Assembly: GCA_947468255.1 (NCBI GenBank)
Contig: CANIMM010000025.1
Coordinates: 1 to 20,614, forward strand
Source: Chitinophagaceae bacterium
GTDB taxonomy: Bacteria > Bacteroidota > Bacteroidia > Chitinophagales > Chitinophagaceae
Reading direction: 5' to 3'
Length of the DNA: 20,614 bases
Shown here: positions 1-7,645 of the stretch, one piece after another
How positions within the stretch are numbered: the stretch's first letter is position 1
Layout of the letters: every line of letters starts with the position of its first letter
Translations under genes and position numbers: made by a program
The notes under the pieces: generated by a model
What the model saw: the letters and a program-made list of their open reading frames with translations, nothing else
What the model was told of the DNA's origin: nothing
The model's database searches: none

Positions 1-2
1 TG

Positions 3-1427
3 AATTTATTTTTCAGTTACCAACCAGTCTCATTAAAACCATTGGCTTTAAATAAAGATTCTGTTTTACACTTGGGCCTAAGAAATTTTTTAAAAGTTGG
101 ATATGGTAATCTTTCTTCACCTTTTGCAAGTACCAGTTTTAGTTTGGGTGATGGTATTAAAAGTTTAGTCAATTTATCTGCCAATTATATTGCTTTAAAA
201 GGCGCAATTGAAAATCAGAATTATGCACAATTAAATGCAAAAATCAGTGGAAGTTATTTCACTAATACCGATGAAATCTTTGGAAGTTTAGGATTTAATC
301 AGCAAGATTATCATTTTTATGGATACGACCATTCATTAGTAAGTTTCAGTGAGCAGGATGTTTTGCAGCATTTTGATAACTTTCAAGGGTTGGTAGGTTT
401 TAGAAACAAAGTTTCCAATGATTTGGGAATAACATATTCTCCCTTGGTTGATTTTAATGTTTTCAATAATTTACATAAATTAGGTGAAAATTCCATCCGA
501 ATTGATGTTCCCGTTGAAAAGTCATTGGATGACCTGTTTTCGGTTAAGCTTTCAGTTAAAGCTGATATTAATTCCTATACTTCAAAAAATAGTATCGATC
601 ATATTCAATTCAATAATTCCATATTTCAGTTATCACCTGAGGCTATTTATCATTCTAAATCAATGTTAATACATGGTGGTTTGACTCCTGCCTGGGTTGA
701 GGGTAAGTTTTTTTTACTTCCAAATTTTTATGGTGAAGCGAACGTTACTAATTTAGACCTTATTCTTCAAGCTGGATATACTGGCCAATTTATCAGCAAC
801 AGTTATCGGAATTTGTCTGTTATCAACCCATATTTACATTCCTTATCATTTCAACGTAATACTAAAGAAACAGAAGGGTATGTTGGCTTCAAATCATCTG
901 CTGGAAAACATTTCAATTTCAGTGCCAAAATTAGTTTAATTAACTTTAATCATCTTCCACTTTATATAAATGACTCAAGTTCCGATAACAAGGCCTTTTT
1001 AATTGGTTATGAAAGTAGTGTAAACAATTTCCGTTTTCATGGGGATGTAAGTTTTGTTAATAGCGATCAATTTTCTTTAACCAGTGGCATTACCTTTAAT
1101 GGGTATAATCAACTAAAGGATAATCAAAAGGCTTGGGGGACTATTCCGCTGGAAATCATCAACTCTTTACGTTGGCAGGCTACAACACAATTAAAAATAA
1201 AAACTGATTGTAAGATATTTAGTGGCGGTCCTTATTTGCTGAAAAATAATGATCAACAAAACTTATCCAATGGTGCGGATCTAAGTGTTGGTGCTGAATT
1301 TGCTATTAATAAAAATTTCAGTGCCTGGTTGGATGGAAATAATTTATTGAATAACAAATACGAACGCTGGCATAATTACCCCGTTTATGGAATTCATATT
1401 ATAGGGGGCCTTATTATTAAATTTTAA
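3..1427 (+). CDS. TonB-dependent-receptor-like outer-membrane beta-barrel protein (3' part)
   Basis: The reading frame is open from the left edge, so this is the C-terminal 474 residues of a longer protein. A TTG at 42 is an ordinary Leu codon here, not a start. The sequence alternates short amphipathic strands with Asn/Ser/Gly-rich turns. It ends with a segment typical of TonB-dependent receptors (NLLNNKYERW, then a Tyr-Pro turn, then a final strand ending in Phe), and a terminal Phe is the usual signal for outer-membrane barrel assembly. The plug domain and TonB box would lie upstream and cannot be seen, so the ligand is unknown. The gene is followed 65 bp later by the HU-CCDC81 gene, a neighbourhood I recall from other Bacteroidota. 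Barrel character is well supported; membership of the true TonB-dependent group is inferred from the last strands. Confidence 0.8.
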   Translation, partial: NLFFSYQPVSLKPLALNKDSVLHLGLRNFLKVGYGNLSSPFASTSFSLGDGIKSLVNLSANYIALKGAIENQNYAQLNAKISGSYFTNTDEIFGSLGFNQQDYHFYGYDHSLVSFSEQDVLQHFDNFQGLVGFRNKVSNDLGITYSPLVDFNVFNNLHKLGENSIRIDVPVEKSLDDLFSVKLSVKADINSYTSKNSIDHIQFNNSIFQLSPEAIYHSKSMLIHGGLTPAWVEGKFFLLPNFYGEANVTNLDLILQAGYTGQFISNSYRNLSVINPYLHSLSFQRNTKETEGYVGFKSSAGKHFNFSAKISLINFNHLPLYINDSSSDNKAFLIGYESSVNNFRFHGDVSFVNSDQFSLTSGITFNGYNQLKDNQKAWGTIPLEIINSLRWQATTQLKIKTDCKIFSGGPYLLKNNDQQNLSNGADLSVGAEFAINKNFSAWLDGNNLLNNKYERWHNYPVYGIHIIGGLIIKF

Positions 1428-1467
1428 TATATCAATCCTGTCCAAATTTCGGCTTAAAAAATAGTCT

Positions 1468-1475
1468 TATCTTTG
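1468..1475 (+). promoter_or_regulatory. -7 box TATCTTTG for the HU-CCDC81 gene
   Basis: This is a perfect match to the Bacteroidota -7 consensus TAnnTTTG, 17 bases before the ATG at 1493. No clear TTG -33 element is visible at the usual distance. It suggests the gene can be transcribed separately from the receptor gene upstream. Confidence 0.6.
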
Positions 1476-1492
1476 TTTTTTGAATAATTTGT

Positions 1493-2038
1493 ATGTATAA
1501 AACCATCGCTGCTTACCTTTTTTTACATAAAAAATGCACTTTACCTGGCATTGGTACATTGATAATTGTATCTCGCTCAGCTGAAACTGATTTTTTAAAT
1601 ACTCGTATTCAATCTCCATCACAAAGCATTGAATTTATTTCTTCTGGTAAAGAGAGTGTTTTTTCTACTGAATTTTTGGCTATCAGTGAATATATTCGTA
1701 AAAAATTGGCTGAAGAACGTATTTTATTAATAAATGGTATTGGTACGTTTACTCAATTTGATGAAGGGAAATATGATTTTTTTCCAATTACCATTGATCC
1801 TGTATTTATTCCTGATGTAGAGGCTATAAGAGTAATCAGGCAAGAAGAACTACATCCAATTTTAGAGGCCGATCAAGCAATTTATGCTACTGAATTGCCT
1901 GCGTATTTTAATGAAAAGCCATCTTTGATTGACCTCTGGTGGGTTCGGGCTATCATTATGGCAGTTATAGGATTTCTTTTAATGTTAATTTATTTTTACC
2001 AAAGAGGTCTTAATTTATTTGGAAACATGGGTAGTTAA
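1493..2038 (+). CDS. HU-CCDC81 domain protein with one C-terminal membrane helix
   Basis: The protein has 181 residues. Two HU-like half-domains of the prokaryotic CCDC81 type can be seen. The first starts at the N-terminus and carries LPGIG at 17-21; the second carries INGIGTF at 80-86. Both match the V-x-LPGxGxF core of the family. A single hydrophobic helix follows at about 149-169 (after Trp149-Trp150), with a short basic-to-polar tail. Many relatives continue after the membrane helix into a periplasmic SPOR domain that binds denuded peptidoglycan; here only about 12 residues follow the helix, so SPOR is absent. The expected topology is a cytoplasmic HU-like part anchored in the inner membrane. 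The role is not established; a link between envelope and nucleoid or cytoskeleton is only a guess. The start is supported by the -7 box 17 bases upstream. Confidence 0.8.
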   Translation: MYKTIAAYLFLHKKCTLPGIGTLIIVSRSAETDFLNTRIQSPSQSIEFISSGKESVFSTEFLAISEYIRKKLAEERILLINGIGTFTQFDEGKYDFFPITIDPVFIPDVEAIRVIRQEELHPILEADQAIYATELPAYFNEKPSLIDLWWVRAIIMAVIGFLLMLIYFYQRGLNLFGNMGS

Positions 2039-2064
2039 CTTCATAAAAGTGGTAGTTACTTGTA

Positions 2065-2880
2065 TTACTTGATTTCCAATTCAAACATTTTAGGCCAGCG
2101 TTTACCGGTTATAAATATTTTTTTAGTAGCACTATCCCAGGCTATCCCATTCAATACCTCTTCGTCATCCGGTTGATAACCCTTTGCATATTGCTTTATT
2201 AAACCTGGCAGATTAATTGTTCCAATAACGTGCCCATTTGACGGATCAATTTTAATGATAAAATCACTCCCATATACATTGGCAAAAACGTATCCATTAA
2301 TAAATTCTAATTCATTAATGGACTTGATAGGACCAATATGATCCGTTATTTGTTTGGCAGTTTTTACACTGCAATCATCCGGATTTACAAAATACAAGTT
2401 GGATGAACCATCGCTAATAATCAAATCTGTTTCGTTGTGGGTGATTCCCCAACCTTCATATGGCCAATTAAATGTTTTAATAGGTTGGTTAATATTTTTA
2501 CTATCGTAAACGTTGATGACATGATTTTTCCAGGTTAGTTGATAAATTTTATCCTTAAAAATTGTAATCCCTTCCCCAAAAATTACTGCCGAACCCATTA
2601 AATGTTTTTGTAACACTTTACCTGTTTTAAAATCCGTAATTCGCAGGGAAGAATTGACATAATCGCCCGTACTTTCATACATTTTACCCTTATAAATTTC
2701 CAGGCCTTGGGTATAGGCGCTGGTATCGTGAGGATAAATACCGATAATGTTGAATTGCAAATTTAATGGAGCAGTAATACCAGCAGTATTCGAACTATTA
2801 TTAGTAGAAGGGGTAGTACTAGTTGAATTATCGCATCCTGTTATTGTTAAAAAAATGCATATGTATAAAAAGTCTCTCAT
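2065..2880 (-). CDS. Glutaminyl-peptide cyclotransferase, plant-type beta-propeller, lipoprotein
   Basis: The enzyme family converts N-terminal Gln to pyroglutamate, protecting exported proteins from aminopeptidases. From the ATG at 2880 the protein has 271 residues. The signal peptide ends in a lipobox (ITGC, Cys16), followed by a Ser/Thr/Asn-rich linker to about 38 and then the propeller. Family signatures appear in order: YTQGL 56-60, GEGIT 102-106, LTWK 115-118, EGWGIT 142-147, SDGSS 156-160, NELE 189-192, NGIAW 244-248 and TGKRWPKMFE 258-267. An upstream TTG at 2907 would add nine residues, but it falls inside the -7 promoter box, so the ATG is preferred. It should act in the periplasm, anchored by lipid. 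It converges on the HU-CCDC81 gene with a 26-bp gap. Confidence 0.9.
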   Translation of the reverse strand: MRDFLYICIFLTITGCDNSTSTTPSTNNSSNTAGITAPLNLQFNIIGIYPHDTSAYTQGLEIYKGKMYESTGDYVNSSLRITDFKTGKVLQKHLMGSAVIFGEGITIFKDKIYQLTWKNHVINVYDSKNINQPIKTFNWPYEGWGITHNETDLIISDGSSNLYFVNPDDCSVKTAKQITDHIGPIKSINELEFINGYVFANVYGSDFIIKIDPSNGHVIGTINLPGLIKQYAKGYQPDDEEVLNGIAWDSATKKIFITGKRWPKMFELEIK

Positions 2881-2904
2881 TGGTATAAAAATATTATTCT
2901 TTAC

Positions 2905-2912
2905 CAAAAATA
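2905..2912 (-). promoter_or_regulatory. -7 box TATTTTTG for the glutaminyl cyclase gene
   Basis: On the minus strand this is a perfect TAnnTTTG box, 24 bases before the ATG at 2880. It overlaps the alternative TTG codon at 2905-2907, which argues against that codon as the start. No clear -33 TTG is seen. Confidence 0.55.
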
Positions 2913-3037
2913 CTAAACTTAATAAAGGATTTGTTTAAATAGCTAATAATAGGTTGCTTTTTGTATTGTTTTGCATAAATTATTATCTCTTTGTACTATA
3001 ATACTTACTATTTTCTTCTTTACCGATAGATAATCTT

Positions 3038-3214
3038 ATGGTTATTCAAATTATTAACTACCAAAACTTACTTCATTTCGTATCAGCTGATTTGTTAATT
3101 TATTTTTTAGATCTAAGGTTATATCTATTATTTGTAATCTTGGATCTATTTTTGCTTATATCTTTTCTGTTACTAGTTTTGGTAATAGATTATTGGGTCT
3201 TTAAAATTAATTAA
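3038..3214 (+). CDS. Possible 58-residue hydrophobic small protein (leader ORF)
   Basis: An ATG at 3038 opens a 58-codon frame that ends with TAA at 3212-3214, one base before the ATG of the DUF4197 gene. Residues about 17-50 are almost all Leu, Ile, Phe and Val, interrupted by Asp18, Asp25, Arg27 and Asp36; the end is Trp-Val-Phe-Lys-Ile-Asn. It would be a one- or two-helix membrane peptide. A near-consensus promoter (TTG 2966-2968, 17-bp gap, TCTCTTTG 2986-2993) lies about 45 bases upstream. Against it: the sense strand is T-rich, which by itself gives hydrophobic codons, and a better promoter for the next gene sits inside this frame. No family was recognised. Confidence 0.25.
   Translation: MVIQIINYQNLLHFVSADLLIYFLDLRLYLLFVILDLFLLISFLLLVLVIDYWVFKIN
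3151..3181 (+). promoter_or_regulatory. Promoter of the DUF4197 gene (TTTG-N19-TAGTTTTG)
   Basis: A -33 element TTTG (3151-3154) is followed after 19 bp by TAGTTTTG (3174-3181), a perfect TAnnTTTG box. The ATG lies 34 bases downstream. This is among the best promoter matches in the window. Confidence 0.65.
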
Positions 3215-3215
3215 T

Positions 3216-3980
3216 ATGAATAAATATATTGTAGTCTTTTTAATTTCTTTCTTTTCGATTGGCAATTCAAAATCTCAAGGTATTGGAGGAGCATTTAAAA
3301 AAGCTATCGGCGTTGATTCCAATGGGAAAATTGGCATTAGTAAATTAATTCCTAAATCTACTTCCAGCAGTTTGACTAATGATGATATCATTTCTGGTTT
3401 AAAGGAAGCGCTTCGGGTTGGTACAGATAGCAGTTGCAAGAAATTAAGTAAATCAAATGGTTTTTTTGCAGATGATGCAATTAAAATTTTGATGCCTCCA
3501 GAAGCCCAACAAGTAGAAAAAACGCTCCGAAGTGTAGGGATGGGGAAAATTGTTGATCAATCTATTTTGTCGATGAATCGGGCTGCTGAAGATGCTGCTA
3601 GTGGAGTAGGGGATATATTTTGGAATTCGATCAAGGGAATGAGTATTCAAGATGGAGTTCAAATATTGAAAGGAGATGAATTTGCTGCAACAACGTATTT
3701 AAAAAAAATGACTACTACAGAATTAACCGAAAAATTCAAACCTGTAATTGACGTTTCGCTGAAGAAAACAGACGCAACTAAATACTGGAATGATGTTTTC
3801 ACCAATTACAATCGATTTTCTAAAGATAAAGTGAACCCTGATCTAATAGCTTATGTAACTGAAAAGGCTTTGGCCGGATTATTTTTCAACATCGGATTAC
3901 AGGAACAAAAGATACGCAAAGATCCTGCAGCACAAGTTACAGGGATTTTAAAAAAGGTCTTTGGCACTACAAATAAGTAG
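3216..3980 (+). CDS. DUF4197 family secreted protein
   Basis: The protein has 254 residues. It has an N-terminal signal peptide (hydrophobic 4-15, probable cleavage near Ser20-Gln21) and then a mostly helical domain matching the DUF4197 family. Family-like features include the N-terminal LTNDDIISGLKEAL segment, a central PPEAQQVEKTLRSVGMG segment and a C-terminal LAGLFFNIGLQE helix. No catalytic motif is known or visible, and the function is unknown; location is expected to be periplasmic. The gene has its own promoter and converges on the NAD(P)HX repair gene with a 10-bp gap, so the two transcripts probably overlap. Confidence 0.85.
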   Translation: MNKYIVVFLISFFSIGNSKSQGIGGAFKKAIGVDSNGKIGISKLIPKSTSSSLTNDDIISGLKEALRVGTDSSCKKLSKSNGFFADDAIKILMPPEAQQVEKTLRSVGMGKIVDQSILSMNRAAEDAASGVGDIFWNSIKGMSIQDGVQILKGDEFAATTYLKKMTTTELTEKFKPVIDVSLKKTDATKYWNDVFTNYNRFSKDKVNPDLIAYVTEKALAGLFFNIGLQEQKIRKDPAAQVTGILKKVFGTTNK

Positions 3981-3990
3981 TATAGCGCAT

Positions 3991-5487
3991 TCATTCAAGG
4001 GAGCTATTTTGAATGGAAATATAGGCTTCACCTATAGCATCGATGATGTCGCTAGCTATCATTGATTCCTGTGATACTTTTTTCGCTGCAATGTCTCCAG
4101 CCAATCCGTGAAGATAAACACCCAGTAAGCAAGCATTTTTAGGAGAATATCCTTGGGCAAGCAGCCCTGTGAGTATGCCAGTTAGCACATCTCCACTTCC
4201 TGCTGTTGCCATACCTGCATTACCCGTAGAATTAAAGTATGCAGTTCCATCTAAGCAAGCCACTAGGCTATGATGTCCTTTTAAAATAATGTAGCAATTT
4301 AGTTCGATTGATTTTCGTCTTGCCAATGCAGCTTTTTCAAAATCATTGGCTGTTTTTCCAAATAGCTTTTCAAATTCACCGGAGTGGGGGGTAAGAATGA
4401 TTGGAATTTTGAATGGTTTGGAAAGAATGGAAGTTTCGGCAGCTAACAATTGCAAGGCGCTGGCATCTATTACCTGGGGGATTGTAACTGTTTCCAATAT
4501 GCTTATGAGTAACTCTTTGTTTGCATTAGACATTTCTAAGCCAGGCCCTATGCCGATTGCCGATTTTTTAAAGGAAAGAAACGCTAAATTATTTTCAGTA
4601 GAAGTAACAGCTTCCGGCAGCGCTATTTGGACAACCGATTGTGACATTTCTTCTGTATGCAAGGTAACTAAGCCAGCCCCACTTCTTAAACAAGCCTTTG
4701 CACAAAGCAATGCTGCTCCCATCATATTTTTACTTCCTGCGTAAAGTAATACATGCCCGAAATTATATTTGTGGCTAACCTGATTTCGAGGTTTGTAAAT
4801 CAAGGATATTTCATGTGAATCAATGAGTTTATAAAACGCAGTAGTTTCATCATAAAACTGAGGGTGAAGGCCGATGTCGAGTATATGAATCCGTCCAATA
4901 AATTGATTGTTTTCCGACATTACAAAGGCGATTTTAATAGACTGGAAGGTAATTGTATGGTCAGCGCGAATAATTGAATCTCCCGTTGTATTCTCATCTG
5001 CCAATAAACCAGTAGGGATATCAATACTAATTATTGAATTTCCAGACTGATTAATAAGTTCTACAAGTTGAGCTACCCTTCCTTTTAAAGGTCTGTTTAA
5101 TCCAGATCCCAGCAACGCATCAATAATGACGCCTTCCATTACTATGGTTGATTCGCTAATATCATTGATATATTGAATGTTATTTAAAATAGAATCAATT
5201 TGTTCTAAATTGACAGTGAAATTTTCGGATCTATTTTCTCCCTCCAAAATATATACCTTAACTGAATTGCCAGCCAATGAAAGCATTCGAGCAATTGCCA
5301 ACCCATCACCTCCATTATTGCCTGTTCCACAAAATATAGTATAGCACTGCTTTATTTTAAAATACGTTTGTAACCATGTAAAGCAAGCAGCAGCAGCCCT
5401 TTCCATTAATTGAATGGAACTAATAGGTTCATTGAAAATAGTGTAGTCGTCCCATTTTTTTATTTGCGCTACTGTAAATATTTTCAT
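3991..5487 (-). CDS. nnrD: Bifunctional NAD(P)HX epimerase / ADP-dependent NAD(P)HX dehydratase
   Basis: This repair enzyme (498 residues) restores hydrated NADH and NADPH. The N-terminal half (about 1-215) epimerises R- and S-NAD(P)HX; the C-terminal half (about 230-495) dehydrates the S form using ADP. Epimerase signs are GTGNNGGDGL 54-63, DALLGSGL 123-130 and DIPTG 156-160. Dehydratase signs are KYNFGHVLLYAGSKNMMGAA 240-259, TPHSGEFEKLFG 366-377, ILKG 401-404 and GNAGMATAGSGDVLTG 422-437, the last being the ribokinase-like nucleotide and anion-hole region. The usual DADAL motif reads DASAL at 341-345, a substitution worth noting. The start ATG is preceded by a 7-bp inverted repeat eight bases upstream. 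It is the last gene of the minus-strand envelope run, 121 bp from the OstA-like gene, and probably a metabolic passenger there. It corresponds to the YjeF/Nnr fusion of E. coli. Confidence 0.95.
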   Translation of the reverse strand: MKIFTVAQIKKWDDYTIFNEPISSIQLMERAAAACFTWLQTYFKIKQCYTIFCGTGNNGGDGLAIARMLSLAGNSVKVYILEGENRSENFTVNLEQIDSILNNIQYINDISESTIVMEGVIIDALLGSGLNRPLKGRVAQLVELINQSGNSIISIDIPTGLLADENTTGDSIIRADHTITFQSIKIAFVMSENNQFIGRIHILDIGLHPQFYDETTAFYKLIDSHEISLIYKPRNQVSHKYNFGHVLLYAGSKNMMGAALLCAKACLRSGAGLVTLHTEEMSQSVVQIALPEAVTSTENNLAFLSFKKSAIGIGPGLEMSNANKELLISILETVTIPQVIDASALQLLAAETSILSKPFKIPIILTPHSGEFEKLFGKTANDFEKAALARRKSIELNCYIILKGHHSLVACLDGTAYFNSTGNAGMATAGSGDVLTGILTGLLAQGYSPKNACLLGVYLHGLAGDIAAKKVSQESMIASDIIDAIGEAYISIQNSSLE

Positions 5488-5494
5488 GTTATAA

Positions 5495-5512
5495 ATTTAC
5501 TGTAAAGTAAAT
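5495..5512. repeat. 7-bp inverted repeat before the NAD(P)HX repair gene
   Basis: ATTTACT (5495-5501) and AGTAAAT (5506-5512) form a perfect inverted repeat with a 4-base centre, eight bases upstream of the ATG on the minus strand. It could be an operator or a small leader hairpin. Being all A/T except one G-C pair, it may also be chance. Confidence 0.3.
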
Positions 5513-5608
5513 GTAGTGTCATCTAATAAGCTTTGGGAATGCCGCGATGTGGTAATTTTTATATTAGCAATAACGGAATTATAATGCTGCCAATTCTATT
5601 TTTATATG

Positions 5609-7483
5609 TTATTCGAATAATTCGAGTTTATTTTTGGGCCTTCGCTTATCCTGCCACAAAAAGTTTTTAAGAAGCCTTTGGTCTGAAGGTATTTGGCGCA
5701 ATGGATATAATGTACCTAGTACATTATTAATGAATTTAACTCTATTCACAGCTTTATTGATAAAGTGTATATCTATTATGTCACCCTTGCTTCGGTTCAT
5801 TCCAATATAAGCACTATCATCATCCTGTGGATAAAAAACACTTTCGGCTGGTGATCCTTTTGCCCTCATGTAATCCAATTCGCCATTTTTAAAATAGCCA
5901 TTCAAGGTACGCCCCGCTATTTGGTTATACATTCGGGTATTCAATTTATTTATGATGATTCCATTATTAAAAACATACAATCGATCTGCTTTTTTATTTT
6001 TTGTATAAATATAAATCGTATCGCCGGCTATTTGAGAATTACTGCTAAAGACTAACGGATTTTTAAAAAGGCGAAAAATAGAATCTTCTGAAGAATAATA
6101 CAAGCTATCTGCGACAGATTGGAGAGAGTCATTAAAAATTTTCACATTGTGGAAAGCAATAAAATATCGAATGGAGGTATCTTTATTAATAATGACTGTT
6201 TTCATAGTGTCTTTCGACGGTGTATATATACTGTCTTTTATTTCCTGACGGCTACTATCCAAATTGTTTTTATTGTTAAAAACGCTGTCCTCATTTTTTG
6301 TTAGGACGGAATCTTGTAATGAAGGTTTTGGTGCTGGATTAATTTTGTCAACAATAACACTATCGCTTTTACTGCTTAAACTGTCCGTTAAAATTATATT
6401 TTCAAAATTTGAAGTTTCTTGGGACGGGTTCTTAATTTTTATAACTGAATCTGCTTTTAAAGTGTCTTTTGAAATAACAATTTTTCTTCCCAAGCTATCT
6501 CTTTTTTCAACACCTGAAAACAATGTGTCGGCAGCGATAAAAGTACTATCATTTCCTTCACCCTTAAAAATTAACACTGGTTTCCTTGTAGCTAAAAAAG
6601 AATTGTTGTTTTTATCAAGGTATATTTGATTTCCTAAAATCGAATACCCATTGACACTGTCTTTTATTATTGCATTTCCTTCCAATTGAGCTATACCGGT
6701 TATTTCGTCGTAGGCACTTTTATCCGCTACATAGGTACGGGTGCTATCCTGTATAACAGAACGATTACCAAAGAACGCCTTTCCATTTTTAAGATCATAG
6801 GTTCCGTTAGAAGAATAAATATCCCCGCCATTTTTACTTTTTATTTTGGTAGGGGTATTCCACGAGGTGATTTGGGTTTGTGTGTTATACAACAAGGTGT
6901 CATTGAGTATGTCATATTTTGGATCAATGAGGTGAACATTTTTTTTAAAAAAAATATCTTTCGTATCAGCATAATATATCCCTTCTGAACTAGTGAGAAT
7001 GGTTTTTCCATTTACAACCTTTCCTCCATTCTTGTAATTCCCAATACTAGTGGAGAGATTATATTCTAATTCTTGGGTATACAATGTTCCCTTTTTATCC
7101 GTCAACCTTACCTCTTTTTTTAAAAAAGCAATCCTGTCCTTGCCAATGTATTTTAAATACTGCGAATAGGTATGGATACTGTCATTTTGATTGATGTGAA
7201 TATTTCCAAAAGCCTCCATAATATTGGTTTGCTTATTAATCGTAGCACTATCACAATAAAAAAGGGTGAGTCCCTCTCTTAAAATTACATTTCCTGCAAT
7301 GGTTTGCAAACTGGTTATAGAGTCTACATACTTTTCCCGTAGGCTATTTCCCTGGATAATTTGTATTTCCTTAAGGGTGCTATCAGTAATAGGCGCAGTG
7401 TTGTTTTGGGCAACCAATTTCATTTGGGCAAGAAACATGCCCAATAAAAAGAAATATAATTTAAAAAATTTAATAAATTTCAA
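5609..7483 (-). CDS. OstA-like (LptA-superfamily) LPS-transport protein
   Basis: The protein has 624 residues with a signal peptide (hydrophobic 8-19, probable cleavage after Ala25). Residues about 38-325 form a long run of short beta-strands of the OstA/LptA jelly-roll type, for example the segments GNVILREG, GNIHINQND and YIGKDRIAFLKKEVRLTD. A low-complexity linker rich in Asp-Ser pairs follows at about 326-437, then more OstA-like strands (about 438-590) and a basic tail. Proteins of this family are thought to form or join the periplasmic bridge that carries lipopolysaccharide to LptD; the exact role in Bacteroidota is not settled. lptD lies three genes away, which fits. The gene sits 162 bp downstream of the MCE gene, and no good -7 box was seen before it, so it may be read from upstream. 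Confidence 0.85.
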   Translation of the reverse strand: MKFIKFFKLYFFLLGMFLAQMKLVAQNNTAPITDSTLKEIQIIQGNSLREKYVDSITSLQTIAGNVILREGLTLFYCDSATINKQTNIMEAFGNIHINQNDSIHTYSQYLKYIGKDRIAFLKKEVRLTDKKGTLYTQELEYNLSTSIGNYKNGGKVVNGKTILTSSEGIYYADTKDIFFKKNVHLIDPKYDILNDTLLYNTQTQITSWNTPTKIKSKNGGDIYSSNGTYDLKNGKAFFGNRSVIQDSTRTYVADKSAYDEITGIAQLEGNAIIKDSVNGYSILGNQIYLDKNNNSFLATRKPVLIFKGEGNDSTFIAADTLFSGVEKRDSLGRKIVISKDTLKADSVIKIKNPSQETSNFENIILTDSLSSKSDSVIVDKINPAPKPSLQDSVLTKNEDSVFNNKNNLDSSRQEIKDSIYTPSKDTMKTVIINKDTSIRYFIAFHNVKIFNDSLQSVADSLYYSSEDSIFRLFKNPLVFSSNSQIAGDTIYIYTKNKKADRLYVFNNGIIINKLNTRMYNQIAGRTLNGYFKNGELDYMRAKGSPAESVFYPQDDDSAYIGMNRSKGDIIDIHFINKAVNRVKFINNVLGTLYPLRQIPSDQRLLKNFLWQDKRRPKNKLELFE

Positions 7484-7645
7484 TATAGTTGATTTATGAA
7501 AGATGCATTTTTATTATTAACCATCACTATTACCATTTATAGAATTTAATTTAAAAATATATTCAGAGTAAACCCTCAATAAAACATTATTTTCAGGAAC
7601 TATTTATTACAGTTTTGATTTAAAAAAGGTTAAAGATTGCAGATG

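Larger units (their letters stand above)
2913..3215. other. 303-bp intergenic region between divergent genes, with a possible small ORF
   Basis: This very AT-rich stretch separates the glutaminyl cyclase gene from the DUF4197 gene. It holds a strong promoter for DUF4197 (3151-3181), a second -7 match TATTTTTG (3147-3154) and a weaker one TCTCTTTG (2986-2993) with a TTG 17 bases upstream (2966-2968). It also holds a 58-codon open frame (3038-3214), listed separately. No RNA gene or convincing hairpin was found. Confidence 0.5.

Noticed and set aside
2029..2061. Short repeated GGTAGTTA motif around the HU-CCDC81 stop codon
   Set aside because: Two imperfect copies of eight bases in AT-rich DNA are expected by chance; no array or att-like structure follows.
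3992..4015. CATTCAA/TTGAATG inverted repeat between the convergent DUF4197 and NAD(P)HX repair genes
   Set aside because: The 7-bp stem has a 10-base loop, lies in the last codons of the repair gene and has no T-run, so it is not convincing as a terminator.
4346..4744. A 132-codon open frame on the plus strand inside the NAD(P)HX repair gene
   Set aside because: It is antisense to a gene with unmistakable family motifs, has no promoter box and no recognisable protein features.
6264..6629. A 121-codon plus-strand frame inside the OstA-like gene
   Set aside because: Antisense shadow of the low-complexity Asp-Ser linker; its composition follows from the repeated codons on the other strand.
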